A program made the position numbers and the translations under genes. Under the pieces are notes generated by a model. The model saw nothing but the letters and a program-made list of their open reading frames with translations, was not told the origin of the DNA and searched no databases. From the NCBI RefSeq assembly GCF_014651055.1, contig NZ_BMWD01000010.1, forward strand, positions 29,574-93,573: a stretch of 64,000 nucleotides of DNA, read 5' to 3'. The first letter of the stretch is position 1. Every line of letters starts with the position of its first letter. Origin of the DNA: Streptomyces fructofermentans. GTDB lineage: Bacteria > Actinomycetota > Actinomycetes > Streptomycetales > Streptomycetaceae. This document shows positions 16,068 to 25,027 of this stretch, piece by piece.

Positions 16068-16904
16068 GTGAAGGCCGTGGAGGAGCACGCCGAGGGTCTG
16101 GGGCCGTTCACCACCCGGCTGACCTGGTCGCTCGTGGACGGGCGGACGGCGGTCTGGGAGTCACGGCTCGCGCGCAAACGCGGGCGACTCGCCGTACGGG
16201 CCCAGGACGGGGCGGAGTCGCGCCCCCGGCGCGCGGACAGCGTCTCCGCCCACCGGCTGCTCCTGCTCAACGCCGTCGCCGCGGGCGCGTTCCTCGTCGG
16301 CGGCGCGCTCTTCGCCGCGGGAGCCGCGTTCGCCCAGTCCGGCGGAGGTGCCGGGACCAGCGCCTGGATCTACTTCGCGGGCGGCCTGTTCTTCAACACC
16401 GGCGGCTACGCCTCGGTGCTCCAGGCCGTCAACGCCCCGCGCCGCGACAGCGGCTCCGACGCACTGACCGCCAGGCGCTGGCGGTGGTGGAGCTACGAGC
16501 CCGCCCGCATCGACTGGCTCAGCACGGTCCTGCTGTTCGCCGGAACGATCGTGTTCGGCGTCAACCTGCTCAGCTCGCTGCTGCAGGGCCTGTCCACCCA
16601 GCAGGTGAACCGGTTCATCTGGGCACCCGACATGATCGGGTGCACGCTGTTCCTCATCTCCGGCCATCTCGCCCTGGTCGAGGTGTGCCACGGCAGGCCG
16701 ACGGTCCGCGCCCACGATCTCGGCTGGTGGATCGTCGTCGTCAACCAGCTCGGATCCGCGCTCTTCATGGCGTCGGCCCTAGCCGCCTTCACACGCCCCG
16801 CGACAGGCAGCGAGGTCAACGTCGACATCGCGAACTGGGGCACGCTGACCGGGGCGTTGTGCTTCTCGGTCGCGGGCGCGATGCAGTTCTTCGAGCGTCC
16901 GTAG
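16068..16904 (+). CDS. Polytopic membrane protein, unknown function
   Basis: The protein has 278 residues. A cytoplasmic N-terminus of about 60 residues (basic, 'LARKRGRLAVRAQDGAESRPRR') precedes six hydrophobic segments (about 63-88, 95-118, 150-172, 186-206, 220-241 and 250-274). Trp-rich 'RRWRWWSYEPARIDWLSTVLLFAGTIVFGVNL' marks the second half. I do not recognise a named family or catalytic motif. It starts with GTG and is on the same strand as the preceding DUF7144-like gene. It is convergent with the DUF6328-like gene, with only 23 bp between the stops. Confidence 0.7.
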   Translation: MKAVEEHAEGLGPFTTRLTWSLVDGRTAVWESRLARKRGRLAVRAQDGAESRPRRADSVSAHRLLLLNAVAAGAFLVGGALFAAGAAFAQSGGGAGTSAWIYFAGGLFFNTGGYASVLQAVNAPRRDSGSDALTARRWRWWSYEPARIDWLSTVLLFAGTIVFGVNLLSSLLQGLSTQQVNRFIWAPDMIGCTLFLISGHLALVEVCHGRPTVRAHDLGWWIVVVNQLGSALFMASALAAFTRPATGSEVNVDIANWGTLTGALCFSVAGAMQFFERP

Positions 16905-16927
16905 GGATGTCGGCCGTGGCGACGGGG

Positions 16928-17428
16928 TCAGGGGGTCGTGTCCCGGTAGCGGGTCCACAGGGGGACCACGAACCAGCAGAACAGGTACCAGACGACGATC
17001 CCGGTGACGAGCCAGGGCACATGGGCGTCATGGGTGGCGACCCGCAGGATCAGCAGCAGCGAGGACGTCATCGTGGCGAGCAGGAGCAGCAGCCCGATGA
17101 TGACCATGCGTGACGCCCACCGGACGGCTTCGGTCTTGACGCTTTGGCCGGAGACCATCCGGTGCAGGGACACCGGTCCGATCAGTGCCCCGGTGGTGGC
17201 GGCCCCGAGGCAGACCGTGACGATGTAGATGGTCCTGTCGACCTGCTCCAACTCCGCGTAACGGGGGGTGAACACGACGGTCAGCAGGAATCCGAACAGG
17301 ATCTGGACGCCCGTCTGGGCGATCCGTATCTCCTGGATCAGTTCCCCCCACTTCCGGTCGGCTCTCTCCTCCTTGGTCTCCTCTCTTCCGTTGTCCTGCC
17401 GTTCCGCAGTGCCTGCCGAGTTCGACAA
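16928..17428 (-). CDS. DUF6328-like four-TM membrane protein
   Basis: The protein has 166 residues. A charged N-terminus ('GREETKEERADRKWGELIQEIRIAQTGVQILFGFLLTVVFTPRYAEL') runs into four membrane segments, matching the DUF6328 pattern of actinobacterial membrane proteins. No ATG or GTG gives a sensible N-terminus; the TTG at 17428 just after GGAGGA is chosen, so the exact start is uncertain by a few residues. Function is unknown. Confidence 0.78.
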   Translation of the reverse strand: MSNSAGTAERQDNGREETKEERADRKWGELIQEIRIAQTGVQILFGFLLTVVFTPRYAELEQVDRTIYIVTVCLGAATTGALIGPVSLHRMVSGQSVKTEAVRWASRMVIIGLLLLLATMTSSLLLILRVATHDAHVPWLVTGIVVWYLFCWFVVPLWTRYRDTTP

Positions 17429-17729
17429 CGTTCCTCCACGGGGTGTGCACGTGGAAGACCTGGTGCCCCGGATGCGGCGCTCTATCTGTCCGGAACGTGA
17501 GGAGCTGCCCCGCGCGGCTGCGATGGGCCGGCGGGCCGAGGAGCGCGGCGGGCCCGTCCGCCGGACCGCGGGGCCCGGACACCGGCCGGAGGGGCGGCTC
17601 GCGTACCTTTCTGCACGTGAAAGCAGTGCCATCGCCGCCGTCGGCGCCGATGCCCTGCCCCGAACCGCCGACGCGGGCACCGGCCCGACGCGTACCGTCC
17701 TCCCGGCCCGGTCCCGACAGGAGCTCCAC
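17429..17729. other. Divergent intergenic region, mostly featureless
   Basis: This 301-bp stretch separates the DUF6328-like gene from the aminotransferase gene. It contains a short hairpin (CTTTC/GAAAG around TGCACGT, about 17607-17625) and a GGAAC motif near 17494 of the sort ECF sigma factors use at -35, without a convincing -10 partner. I see no small ORF with a good ribosome site. Confidence 0.3.
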
Positions 17730-18941
17730 GTGACCCTCGACATCACCGCCCTGCGCGCCCAGTTCCCCGCGCTCGCCCACGGCACCGCGCACTTCGACGG
17801 GCCCGGCGGCACACAGACCCCGCTGCCCGTCATCGAGGCCGTCGCCGCGGCCATGAGCCGCCCGCTGTCCATCCGGGGCGACGGGCTGCCGGGCGAGCGC
17901 AACGCCGAGTCGATCGTCGTCGGGGCCCGCGCGGCCATGGCGGACCTGCTGGGCGCCGAACCGGCCGGGATCGTCTTCGGCCGCAGTGCCACCCAGCTCA
18001 CGTACGACTTCTCCCGCACGCTGGCCGCGTCCTGGGGGCCGGGCGACGAGGTCGTGGTCACGCGCCTCGACCACGACGCCAACATCCGCCCCTGGGTCCA
18101 GGCCGCGGAGCGGGTGGGCGCCACCGTCCGGTGGGCGGACTTCGACCCGGACACCGGCGAGCTGGGCGTGGACGACATCCGCGCCGTGCTGGGCGCGCGC
18201 ACCCGGCTCGTCGCGGTGACCGCCGCGTCCAACCTGATCGGGACGCGTCCCCCCGTCGCCGAGATCGCCCGCCTCGTGCACGACGCGGGCGCGCTCCTGT
18301 ACGTGGACGGTGTGCACTACACCGCGCACACGGCGGTCGACGTCGCCCGGCTCGGCGCCGACTTCTTCGTCTGCTCGCCCTACAAGTTCCTCGGCCCGCA
18401 CCACGGGGTGCTCGCCGCGCGTCCCGAACTGCTGGAGACCCTGCGCCCCGACAAGTTGCTCCCGTCCACGGACATCGCGCCCGAGCGCTTCGAACTCGGC
18501 ACCCTGCCCTACGAGTTCCTCGCCGGAACCCGTGCGGCCGTCGACTTCCTCGCCGGACTGGCCCCCGGGTCCGACGGCAGCCGGCGCGAGCGGCTCGCCG
18601 CGGCGTTCGCGCTCACGGAGGAGCACGAGGACTCGCTCAGGACGCGCGTCGAGAAGGGCCTCGCGGCCCTCGGCGGAATCACGGTCCGCTCCCGCGCCGC
18701 GCGGCGCACCCCGACGCTGCTCCTCACCGTCGAGGGCCGCAGCACGGTGGACGCGTACCGCTTCCTCGCGGAGCGGGACGTGCACGCGCCGTCCGGTTCG
18801 TTCTACGCGCTGGAGGCCTCCCGGCACCTCGGCCTCGGGGACGCCGGCGGCCTGCGGGTCGGTCTGGCGCCGTACAACAGCGCGGAGGACGTCGACCGGC
18901 TCCTCGAAGGGCTGTCGGACTTCCTGCGGGGGACGGTGTAG
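17730..18941 (+). CDS. Cysteine-desulfurase-like class V aminotransferase
   Basis: This 403-residue PLP-dependent fold type I enzyme starts at a GTG after GGAGC. The PLP lysine is Lys219 in 'FVCSPYKFLGPHHG', with Asp193 and His196 ('YVDGVHYTAH') stacking on the ring. The catalytic Cys loop of SufS/IscS (normally around residue 360) is missing: the equivalent stretch is 'SRHLGLGDAGGLRVGLAPYN'. It therefore belongs to the 'cysteine desulfurase-like' branch, and sulfur-transfer activity should not be assumed. It stands alone, convergent with the alpha/beta hydrolase with 3 bp between the stops. Confidence 0.9.
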   Translation: MTLDITALRAQFPALAHGTAHFDGPGGTQTPLPVIEAVAAAMSRPLSIRGDGLPGERNAESIVVGARAAMADLLGAEPAGIVFGRSATQLTYDFSRTLAASWGPGDEVVVTRLDHDANIRPWVQAAERVGATVRWADFDPDTGELGVDDIRAVLGARTRLVAVTAASNLIGTRPPVAEIARLVHDAGALLYVDGVHYTAHTAVDVARLGADFFVCSPYKFLGPHHGVLAARPELLETLRPDKLLPSTDIAPERFELGTLPYEFLAGTRAAVDFLAGLAPGSDGSRRERLAAAFALTEEHEDSLRTRVEKGLAALGGITVRSRAARRTPTLLLTVEGRSTVDAYRFLAERDVHAPSGSFYALEASRHLGLGDAGGLRVGLAPYNSAEDVDRLLEGLSDFLRGTV

Positions 18942-18944
18942 GGC

Positions 18945-19784
18945 CTAGCCGGCGAGGAACGCGGCCGTCGCCTCCACGAACCACCGGGGGTCGTCGAGCC
19001 AGGGGTAGTGGCCCGCCCCCGGCTGCACGGCGAGGGCCGCGTCGGGGAAGAGGCCGGCGAACTCGGCCGCCGACACCGGGGGACTGTTCAGGTCGTACTG
19101 CCCCGTGAGGAGCAGGACGGGGCTCCGGCAGCCGGCGAGTGCCGCCCGGGTGGACTCGGGGGTGAAGGCGCCGTCGGCGCCGAAGTGCGAGACGGCCTGC
19201 GTATTGCCGGGCCGTCCGGCCGCGTGGTGCTTTCGGGCGCTCTCGTCCCAGCGGCCCCAGAAGAAGGGCGCGATCGCCTCCGGGTCGCCGCCACTTCCGT
19301 CGATGAGCGACTGGAGGGCGGTGAACGCCTCCGGGAACCAGGGTTCCTCGCGGCGGAGCAGCGCCAGCTCCCGCCGGGTCGCGCCGGTGACGTGGATCCC
19401 GACCGCGCGGGTGCTGGGACCGATCAGCGCGAGCCTGCCGACCCGCTCCGGGAACCGCGCGGTGTACTGCGTCACGATGTTCGTCCCGGCGGAGTGGCCG
19501 AGCAGGTCCACGCGGTCGAGCCCCAGGTGCAGGCGGAGCGCCTCGATGTCGTCGACCAGCCGGTCGCAGCGGTAGGTCCCGGGGTCGGCGGGCGGCGCGG
19601 ACCGTCCGGTTCCGCGCAGGTCGAGGAGGATCAGGCGGCGATGGGCGGACAGCCCGCCGAGATCGCCGAGGTACGCGGAGTCGGTGGGGCCTCCCGGTAC
19701 GCAGACGAGCGGTTCGCCGTGGCCGGCCACTCGGTGGGCGAGCCGTGTTCCGTCCGTGGCTGTGAAGGTGGGCATGACGCCCAT
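18945..19784 (-). CDS. Alpha/beta-fold hydrolase (proline iminopeptidase-like)
   Basis: The protein has about 279 residues. The nucleophile elbow is 'LLGHSAGTNIV' (Ser of GHSAG), the oxyanion region 'VCVPGGPTDSAYLGDL', and the 'LLDLRGTGRSAPP' strand-loop is typical of proline iminopeptidase or lactone hydrolase members. The acid ('TGQYDLNSPP') and His ('GAGHYPWLDDP') complete the triad. Three in-frame ATGs (19796, 19784, 19775) are possible; 19784 is used. A long dyad separates it from the divergent HTH gene, which likely regulates it. Confidence 0.88.
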   Translation of the reverse strand: MGVMPTFTATDGTRLAHRVAGHGEPLVCVPGGPTDSAYLGDLGGLSAHRRLILLDLRGTGRSAPPADPGTYRCDRLVDDIEALRLHLGLDRVDLLGHSAGTNIVTQYTARFPERVGRLALIGPSTRAVGIHVTGATRRELALLRREEPWFPEAFTALQSLIDGSGGDPEAIAPFFWGRWDESARKHHAAGRPGNTQAVSHFGADGAFTPESTRAALAGCRSPVLLLTGQYDLNSPPVSAAEFAGLFPDAALAVQPGAGHYPWLDDPRWFVEATAAFLAG

Positions 19785-19794
19785 GCTGTCACCC

Positions 19795-19847
19795 ATAACC
19801 CGGTTGTACAACCAGGTTATGACGGAGGTGCGCTGGTGTATAACCAG
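19795..19847. promoter_or_regulatory. Extended dyad operator between hydrolase and HTH gene
   Basis: A 26-bp dyad at 19795-19820 consists of a perfect 12-bp core GGTTGTACAACC flanked by ATAACC on the left and GGTTAT on the right. A third half-site ATAACCAG (19839-19846) follows, overlapping the first codons of the HTH gene. The element occupies almost all of the 51-bp gap, so a bound protein would block both divergent promoters. The HTH protein next to it is the obvious candidate. Confidence 0.68.
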
Positions 19848-20453
19848 GGGGTGAGTGGCGAAGAGAGTCCGGGCCGGAACCCCGGTGCGTTGTCCGAGGA
19901 ACAGGCCGAACGGCTGCTCTCCGGCATGAACGAGGTCATCCGCGCCGGCGAGGAGGCGCGTGCGCTGCGCGCCGAGGTGGTCCGGGCCCTCGTGGGCATG
20001 GGCTGGACGCAGGACACCATCGCGCGGATCTCCGGGATGAGTCAGCCCGCCGTGTCCAAGCAGGTGGCCAGGCAGCGGGAAGGCGACCCCGCGCCGCCGA
20101 TTCCGCTCTCCCTCGCCCAGTACGACATCCCGTGGCTCGAAGGGCGCCTGTGGGGTCTCGCCGAGGAGATGGCCGAGACCCTGGACGGGACGGCCCGCTG
20201 CACGCGGGCCGTACGCGCCCTCGCCCGCGGCAGGAAGAGGTTCACCCCCCAGCACGTCGACGAACTGCGGCGCCTGGTCGAGGAGGACCTGCGCCTGCGC
20301 CGTACGGAACTGCCGGCCGCGCACCGGGCCGCGTACGACGAGATCAGCCGCGGACTCGACCTCCCCGCCGACGTGACCGCCACCGGTGCCGCCCCGGTCC
20401 GGCGGGCCCTGGCCCGCCGCATCCAGCGTGACCGGCTCGCGAGCGGCACCTGA
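19836..20453 (+). CDS. Helix-turn-helix transcriptional regulator (sigma-70 region 4-like HTH)
   Basis: The protein has 205 residues from the GTG at 19836, which has GGAGG seven bases upstream; an in-frame GTG at 19851 is the alternative. Residues about 45-80 form an HTH ('LRAEVVRALVGMGWTQDTIARISGMSQPAVSKQVARQ'). The rest is a helical, Arg-rich region of unknown fold. It probably binds the dyad that overlaps its own start and controls itself and the divergent hydrolase. I do not recognise the C-terminal domain. Confidence 0.78.
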   Translation: MYNQGVSGEESPGRNPGALSEEQAERLLSGMNEVIRAGEEARALRAEVVRALVGMGWTQDTIARISGMSQPAVSKQVARQREGDPAPPIPLSLAQYDIPWLEGRLWGLAEEMAETLDGTARCTRAVRALARGRKRFTPQHVDELRRLVEEDLRLRRTELPAAHRAAYDEISRGLDLPADVTATGAAPVRRALARRIQRDRLASGT

Positions 20454-20721
20454 GCCGCCGGGCCGGTGATCCCCGCCGGTGCCCGGACCGCCGGTCCCTC
20501 CGTCGTGTGAGGGGTCGTGTCGCCGTGCTGCCAGGCCTTGGGGGCCGGCGCTTCGGAGTGCCCGTGTCCCGCTTCCCGTCCCGCTCGCGGCAGGACAGGG
20601 CCCGAGGGCCCGGCGTCGGCGGAGTGCCGGGCGGCGCGGAAGCGGTCCGGGGCCCGGGCGTCATCTCCCGCACGGACGGGGTCCGTTCAGGCCGTATGGC
20701 GGCGACGGGCGTCGCCGCCGG

Positions 20722-22767
20722 TCACGTCCGGCGGCCGCCGTTCACCGCCGCGCGGTCGGCCGCGAAGCGCGCGAACCACCTCAGCATCTCGGGGTGCGTC
20801 ACGGCCCCCTCGCCGCTCACCTTGTCGGCCGGCGCGCCCTGCAGGATGCGCTTCACGGGCACTTCGAGCTTCTTGCCGGTCAGCGTGCGCGGGACGGCGG
20901 GCACCGGCACGACGGCGTCCGGCACATGGCGCGGGGAGAGGTGTGCCCTGATGGCCGCGGTGATCCGCCCGCGCAGCGCGTCGTCGACGACGTGGCCGTC
21001 GGCCGGCACGACGAAGAGCGGCATGAAGTAGCCGCCGTCCGGCTGTTCCGCGCCGATGACGAGGCTGTCGGCGACCTCGGGGAGCCGCTCGACGACGGCG
21101 TAGATGTCGGCGGAGCCCATCCGTACGCCCATGCGGTTGAGCGTGGAGTCCGAGCGGCCGGCCACGACTACCGACAGGTCCGCGTGCAGGGTGGCCCAGT
21201 CGCCGTGCCGCCACACACCGGGATACGTGTCGAAGTACGCGGAGCGGTACCGCTCCCCGTCGGGGTCGCCGAGGAAGCGCAGGGGCATCGAGGGCATCGG
21301 CGCGGTCACCACCAGTTCGCCCTGCGTCCCGGTCAAGGGCGTGCCCGACTCGTCCCAGGCGGCGAGCGCGACGCCCAGCGCGGGGGCCTGTATCCGCCCG
21401 GCCCGCACGGGCAGCAGCGGGGAGCCGCCCGCGAGGACCGAGCACACGTCGGTGCCGCCGCAGATCGACTGGAGCCTGACGCCGGGCGCGAGACTGTCGT
21501 GGACCCAGTGCCAGGTGCTCGGGGCGAGGGCCGACCCCGTCTGGAGTACGGAGCGCAGAGCCGGAAGCGGGTTCCCGCGCGGGGCCGCTCCGGGACCGGA
21601 GGCCGCGGTGTCGGACTTCTCCAGGGCCGCGAGATAGGCCGCGCCCACACCGACCACGGTCGCGCCCGTCGCCTCGGCCACCCGCCAGGCGCCGTCCACC
21701 TCCGGGTACGTGGGGCTGCCGTCGTACAGGACCACCGTGCTGCCCAGCAGCAGTCCGCCGACGAGGAAGTTCCAGACCATCCAGCTCGTCGAGGTGACGA
21801 ACAGGTACCGGTCGTCCGCGCGCAGGTCGGCGCCCAGGCCGAGGGCCTTGAGCAGTTCCACCACGATGCCGCCGTGCCCCTGCACGATCCCCTTCGGCAC
21901 ACCCGTCGTCCCCGAGGACCACAGGATCCACAGGGGGTGGTCGAACGGGACGTCCGCGAAGACGGGCGGCCGGCCGGTCGCGGGCAGCTCGGACCAGGTG
22001 CACTGCCGCACGTCGGTCCGCGCGGACCAGGCGTCCCGCCGTCCGTCCGGCGGTGTGGCGTCCGCGGCGGGGAACAGGTGGTCCACGGTGACGAGGTGGC
22101 GGACACTGGGCAGGTGGTCGAGCAACTCGCCGACGACGGGCCGGCGGTCATGGGTCCTGCCGCCGTGGCGGTAGCCGTCCGCGGCCACGAGGACCACAGG
22201 CCGCGCCTGGCTCAGCCGGGCGAGCACGCTGGGCGTGCCGAAGTCGGGGGAACAGACCGTCCACACCGCCCCGACGGCCGCGGTCGCCAGCAGGGCGATC
22301 ACCGCCTGCGGCAGATTCGGCAGATAGCCGGCCACGCAGTCGCCGGGCCCCACGCCCATGCTCCGCAGCGCCGAGGCGACGTCCGCGACCCGGTGCCGCA
22401 GCTCGTCCCAGGACGTCTCCACGGGTGCGCCGCCCTCGTCCACGAAGACCAGCGCGGGGCGCGTGCCGTCACCCCGGGAGAGGCACCGCTCGGCGAAGTT
22501 CAGTCTGGCGCCCGGGAACCAGGAGGCCCCGGGCATCGAGGCGTCGGCCAGCACCTCGTCGTACGTGGTGACGTCGTCCAGCCCGTAGTACTCCCACACC
22601 GCCGACCAGAACCCGGCGAGGTCCGTGGAACTCCAGCGCCACAGCTCGGCGTAGTCCGCGAAGCGCAGGCCACGGGCCTCGGCCAGCCACTCCATGAAGA
22701 CGGCGACGTCGGAGTCCTCCAGCTCGCGGCGGCCGGGTGACCACAGCAGGTCGGTGTCGGTGTCCAT
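20722..22767 (-). CDS. Acetoacetyl-CoA synthetase
   Basis: This 681-residue acyl-CoA synthetase of the ANL superfamily has the normal length for acetoacetate:CoA ligase. The N-terminal ACAS_N region is present ('FADYAELWRWSSTDLAGFWSAVWEYYGL'). The P-loop-like A3 motif is 'ILWSSGTTGVPKGIVQGHGG', the adenylate-binding segment 'QSICGGTDVCSV', and the C-terminal catalytic Lys lies in 'RTLTGKKLEVPVKRILQG'. It converts acetoacetate, ATP and CoA to acetoacetyl-CoA. It is the last gene of the leftward operon that contains BKACE, whose product is acetoacetate, so it probably recovers that carbon. Confidence 0.93.
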   Translation of the reverse strand: MDTDTDLLWSPGRRELEDSDVAVFMEWLAEARGLRFADYAELWRWSSTDLAGFWSAVWEYYGLDDVTTYDEVLADASMPGASWFPGARLNFAERCLSRGDGTRPALVFVDEGGAPVETSWDELRHRVADVASALRSMGVGPGDCVAGYLPNLPQAVIALLATAAVGAVWTVCSPDFGTPSVLARLSQARPVVLVAADGYRHGGRTHDRRPVVGELLDHLPSVRHLVTVDHLFPAADATPPDGRRDAWSARTDVRQCTWSELPATGRPPVFADVPFDHPLWILWSSGTTGVPKGIVQGHGGIVVELLKALGLGADLRADDRYLFVTSTSWMVWNFLVGGLLLGSTVVLYDGSPTYPEVDGAWRVAEATGATVVGVGAAYLAALEKSDTAASGPGAAPRGNPLPALRSVLQTGSALAPSTWHWVHDSLAPGVRLQSICGGTDVCSVLAGGSPLLPVRAGRIQAPALGVALAAWDESGTPLTGTQGELVVTAPMPSMPLRFLGDPDGERYRSAYFDTYPGVWRHGDWATLHADLSVVVAGRSDSTLNRMGVRMGSADIYAVVERLPEVADSLVIGAEQPDGGYFMPLFVVPADGHVVDDALRGRITAAIRAHLSPRHVPDAVVPVPAVPRTLTGKKLEVPVKRILQGAPADKVSGEGAVTHPEMLRWFARFAADRAAVNGGRRT

Positions 22768-22888
22768 GGCTGCCCTTTCGGGAGAGGCGGGGAGGTAGGA
22801 GGGGGACTGGGGAGGGGTCCGTACGCCGTGGGCGCGTGCCCGGCACAGGTCCGGGCACGCCGTCCCGCGGACGTTCGGACGGTGGCGG

Positions 22889-23515
22889 TCAGCCGCGGTC
22901 GAGCGCGCGGACGAGGATCTCCGCACGGGACCATTCGCCGTGTCCGGAGGCGGGGTTGAGATGTCCGACCTCGCCCAGGGCGACGAGCCGGCTTCCCCAG
23001 TCGTCCGCGAGAGCGGCGACTTCGTCGAACGACGCGAGCGGGTCGTTCGAACCGGCCGCGACGATGCTGGGGAACGGCAGCGGATCCCGGGGGACCGGTG
23101 TCCAGCCGTACTTGTCCAGTTCCTCCGGGGTCGGATACCCCTCGGGCAGGGGCGTGCCGAAGTCGGGCGGAGCGGCGAGCAGCGCGCCGGCGACCTCCGC
23201 GGTGTGCCGCTGGGCCCAGTGCACGGTGATGAGGACGCCCGCGCTGTGGGCGACGAGCAGGACGGGTCCGCCGGCCCGCGCGACCACGTCGTCCAGGGCG
23301 GCGACGCGGGCCTCCAGGCTCAGCGGGTCGCGCGTGAGCGGGGGCACGGTGAGGACCGTACGGCCCGCTTCCGTGAGGCGGTCCGCGAGCAGGGTCTGCC
23401 AGTGGTCCGGGACATGACCGCGCAGCCCGGGGACGATCACGACCGTCGGACGGCCCTTCACGTCGGCTCTGTCGGCTCCGTCGGCGCCCGGACCGCCTGC
23501 CTGTGCGGCGCTCAT
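22889..23515 (-). CDS. RBBP9/YdeN-family serine hydrolase
   Basis: The protein has 208 residues. 'PTVVIVPGLRGHVPDHWQTLLADRL' is the family's oxyanion loop, 'VLLVAHSAGVLITVHWAQRH' contains the nucleophile Ser, and 'AAGSNDPLASFDEVAALADDWGSRLVALGEVGHLNPASGHGEW' carries the acid and the catalytic His. It overlaps the MFS gene upstream by 4 bp (ATGA), so it is translationally coupled to the transporter. A role in hydrolysing an ester or amide of the imported substrate is an inference. Confidence 0.9.
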   Translation of the reverse strand: MSAAQAGGPGADGADRADVKGRPTVVIVPGLRGHVPDHWQTLLADRLTEAGRTVLTVPPLTRDPLSLEARVAALDDVVARAGGPVLLVAHSAGVLITVHWAQRHTAEVAGALLAAPPDFGTPLPEGYPTPEELDKYGWTPVPRDPLPFPSIVAAGSNDPLASFDEVAALADDWGSRLVALGEVGHLNPASGHGEWSRAEILVRALDRG

Positions 23516-25005
23516 ACGGCGGGCTCCGCTTCCATGTCCCCGCGCTCCCGGGGCTCGTCGTGACTGCCGCCCTCGCTCCCGGCCGCGGCTTCGGGCCCGT
23601 CGGCGGTCCCGGTCACGTGCCCGTCGGGTCCCGGGCCGTCCTGCCCGCCGGGTCCTCCGGGCCGTCCGTGCTCCTCGTCGTCGGGCGGCGGGGCCGGCGG
23701 ACCGAGCCGCTGGAGGTCACGCTCGTAGAAGTGGCGGCCGACGAGGAACGCCGCCGTGGCCGGGATCGCGATCAGCGGAACGATCCGCAGGGCGCCGAGC
23801 AGGCCGAACCGGTCCGCCAGGACTCCTGTGATCGCGGGGCCGGGGGCCAGCCCGAGCAGGCTCTGGGCGAGCGTGAGCGTGGCGAACGCCGTGGCCGCGA
23901 TGGCGGCGGGGGTCAGGTTGGCCACCATGGCGGCCCCGGGACCCGCGGTTCCGGCGCACAGCAGGGCGCCGAGCCCCAGCACGAGCAGCTGGGCCGGTCC
24001 CGTCGGCAGGCTGAAGGCCGCCGTCAGCAGGACGAGGGAGCCCACGCTGCAGCCGACGGCGACGGCCCACTTGCGGATCGGGCGCTGCCGGCTGAGCCGG
24101 TCGGAGGCGATCCCGCCGAAGATCATGCCGATGCCGATGAGCAGGGCGAACAGGCCCGCGGTGACACCCGCCTTGGCCGTCGGCAGGTCGTAGTAGCGGT
24201 GGAAGTAGCTCGGCAGCCAGGCGATCAGGGAGCCTGCGACGAACAACTGCAGACCGCTGCCGACGTACGCGCCGATGACCGAGACGGAGGAGAACAGCCG
24301 GGGCAGGAGCACCCGGAGGGTCTCCCGGTGGCCCTCGGCGCCCAGGTTCCCGGTGTCCTGCCCCAGGGGCTTCAGTTTCCTCTCCTTGACCACGACGGCG
24401 TAGATCGCCGCGAGGAGCAGGCCGAAGACACCCATCACCCCGAACGCCCAGCGCCAGCCGAACTCCTGGGCGACGGCGCCGCCGATCGACACGCCGAGGA
24501 CGGAGCCGAACGCGCCGCCCGCGATGAAGGCCCCGGACAGGGTGGCCCGCATGGCGATCGGGAAGACGCTGAGGACGACGGCGATGCCGACGCTTCCGTA
24601 GGCCGCCTCGCCGATGCCGACGAAGAGCCGGCCGACGAACATCTGGCCGTAGCTCGCCGACAGGGCGCAGCCCAGCGTCGCGACGCTCCACAGCGTCGCC
24701 GCGAGCACCAGGCTTCTGACCCGGCCCCACCGGTCGGCGAGCAGGGAGAGCGGGAAGGTGAGGAGGCCGACCATCAGCGCCACGATGCCGCTGAGCGAAC
24801 CCAGTTCGGCGTCCGTGAGCAGCCAGTCGGCCTTGAGCATCGGGAAGACTGCGTTGAGGACCTGCCGCGACATGTAGTCGGAGAGCAGGAGTGCGAAACT
24901 CAGTGCGAAGATCACCCAGGCGTATCGCCGGGACACGGCCCATCCCGTGGCGGCCGTGGCCCCCGGGGCGGACTGAGCAGTGGTGTGGAACCCCATTGTC
25001 ATCAC
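23512..25005 (-). CDS. MFS transporter
   Basis: This 497-residue twelve-helix permease has the MFS motif A between helices 2 and 3 ('LSLLADRWGRVRS') and 'GIGEAAYGSVGIAVVLSVFP' in helix 4-5. The C-terminal tail of about 60 residues is polar and Pro/Gly/Asp-rich. The sequence most resembles acid or aromatic-acid importers rather than drug exporters. It lies 22 bp after the TauD-like gene and overlaps the hydrolase gene, so it is the presumptive importer of the operon's substrate. Confidence 0.92.
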   Translation of the reverse strand: MMTMGFHTTAQSAPGATAATGWAVSRRYAWVIFALSFALLLSDYMSRQVLNAVFPMLKADWLLTDAELGSLSGIVALMVGLLTFPLSLLADRWGRVRSLVLAATLWSVATLGCALSASYGQMFVGRLFVGIGEAAYGSVGIAVVLSVFPIAMRATLSGAFIAGGAFGSVLGVSIGGAVAQEFGWRWAFGVMGVFGLLLAAIYAVVVKERKLKPLGQDTGNLGAEGHRETLRVLLPRLFSSVSVIGAYVGSGLQLFVAGSLIAWLPSYFHRYYDLPTAKAGVTAGLFALLIGIGMIFGGIASDRLSRQRPIRKWAVAVGCSVGSLVLLTAAFSLPTGPAQLLVLGLGALLCAGTAGPGAAMVANLTPAAIAATAFATLTLAQSLLGLAPGPAITGVLADRFGLLGALRIVPLIAIPATAAFLVGRHFYERDLQRLGPPAPPPDDEEHGRPGGPGGQDGPGPDGHVTGTADGPEAAAGSEGGSHDEPRERGDMEAEPAV

Positions 25006-25027
25006 CTCGACTGCTGCTGGTGGAAGG

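Noticed and set aside
17028..18827. 599-codon leftward frame over the aminotransferase gene
   Set aside because: It is antisense to a well-supported PLP enzyme, is Arg/Gly-rich, and has no recognisable domain.
20454..20721. Small gene or terminator between the HTH gene and acetoacetyl-CoA synthetase
   Set aside because: The frames are Arg/Gly-rich without a ribosome site, and I found only short imperfect GC repeats rather than a convincing hairpin.
20479..22740. 753-codon rightward frame opposite acetoacetyl-CoA synthetase
   Set aside because: The leftward frame has all ANL motifs; the rightward one is a low-complexity shadow.
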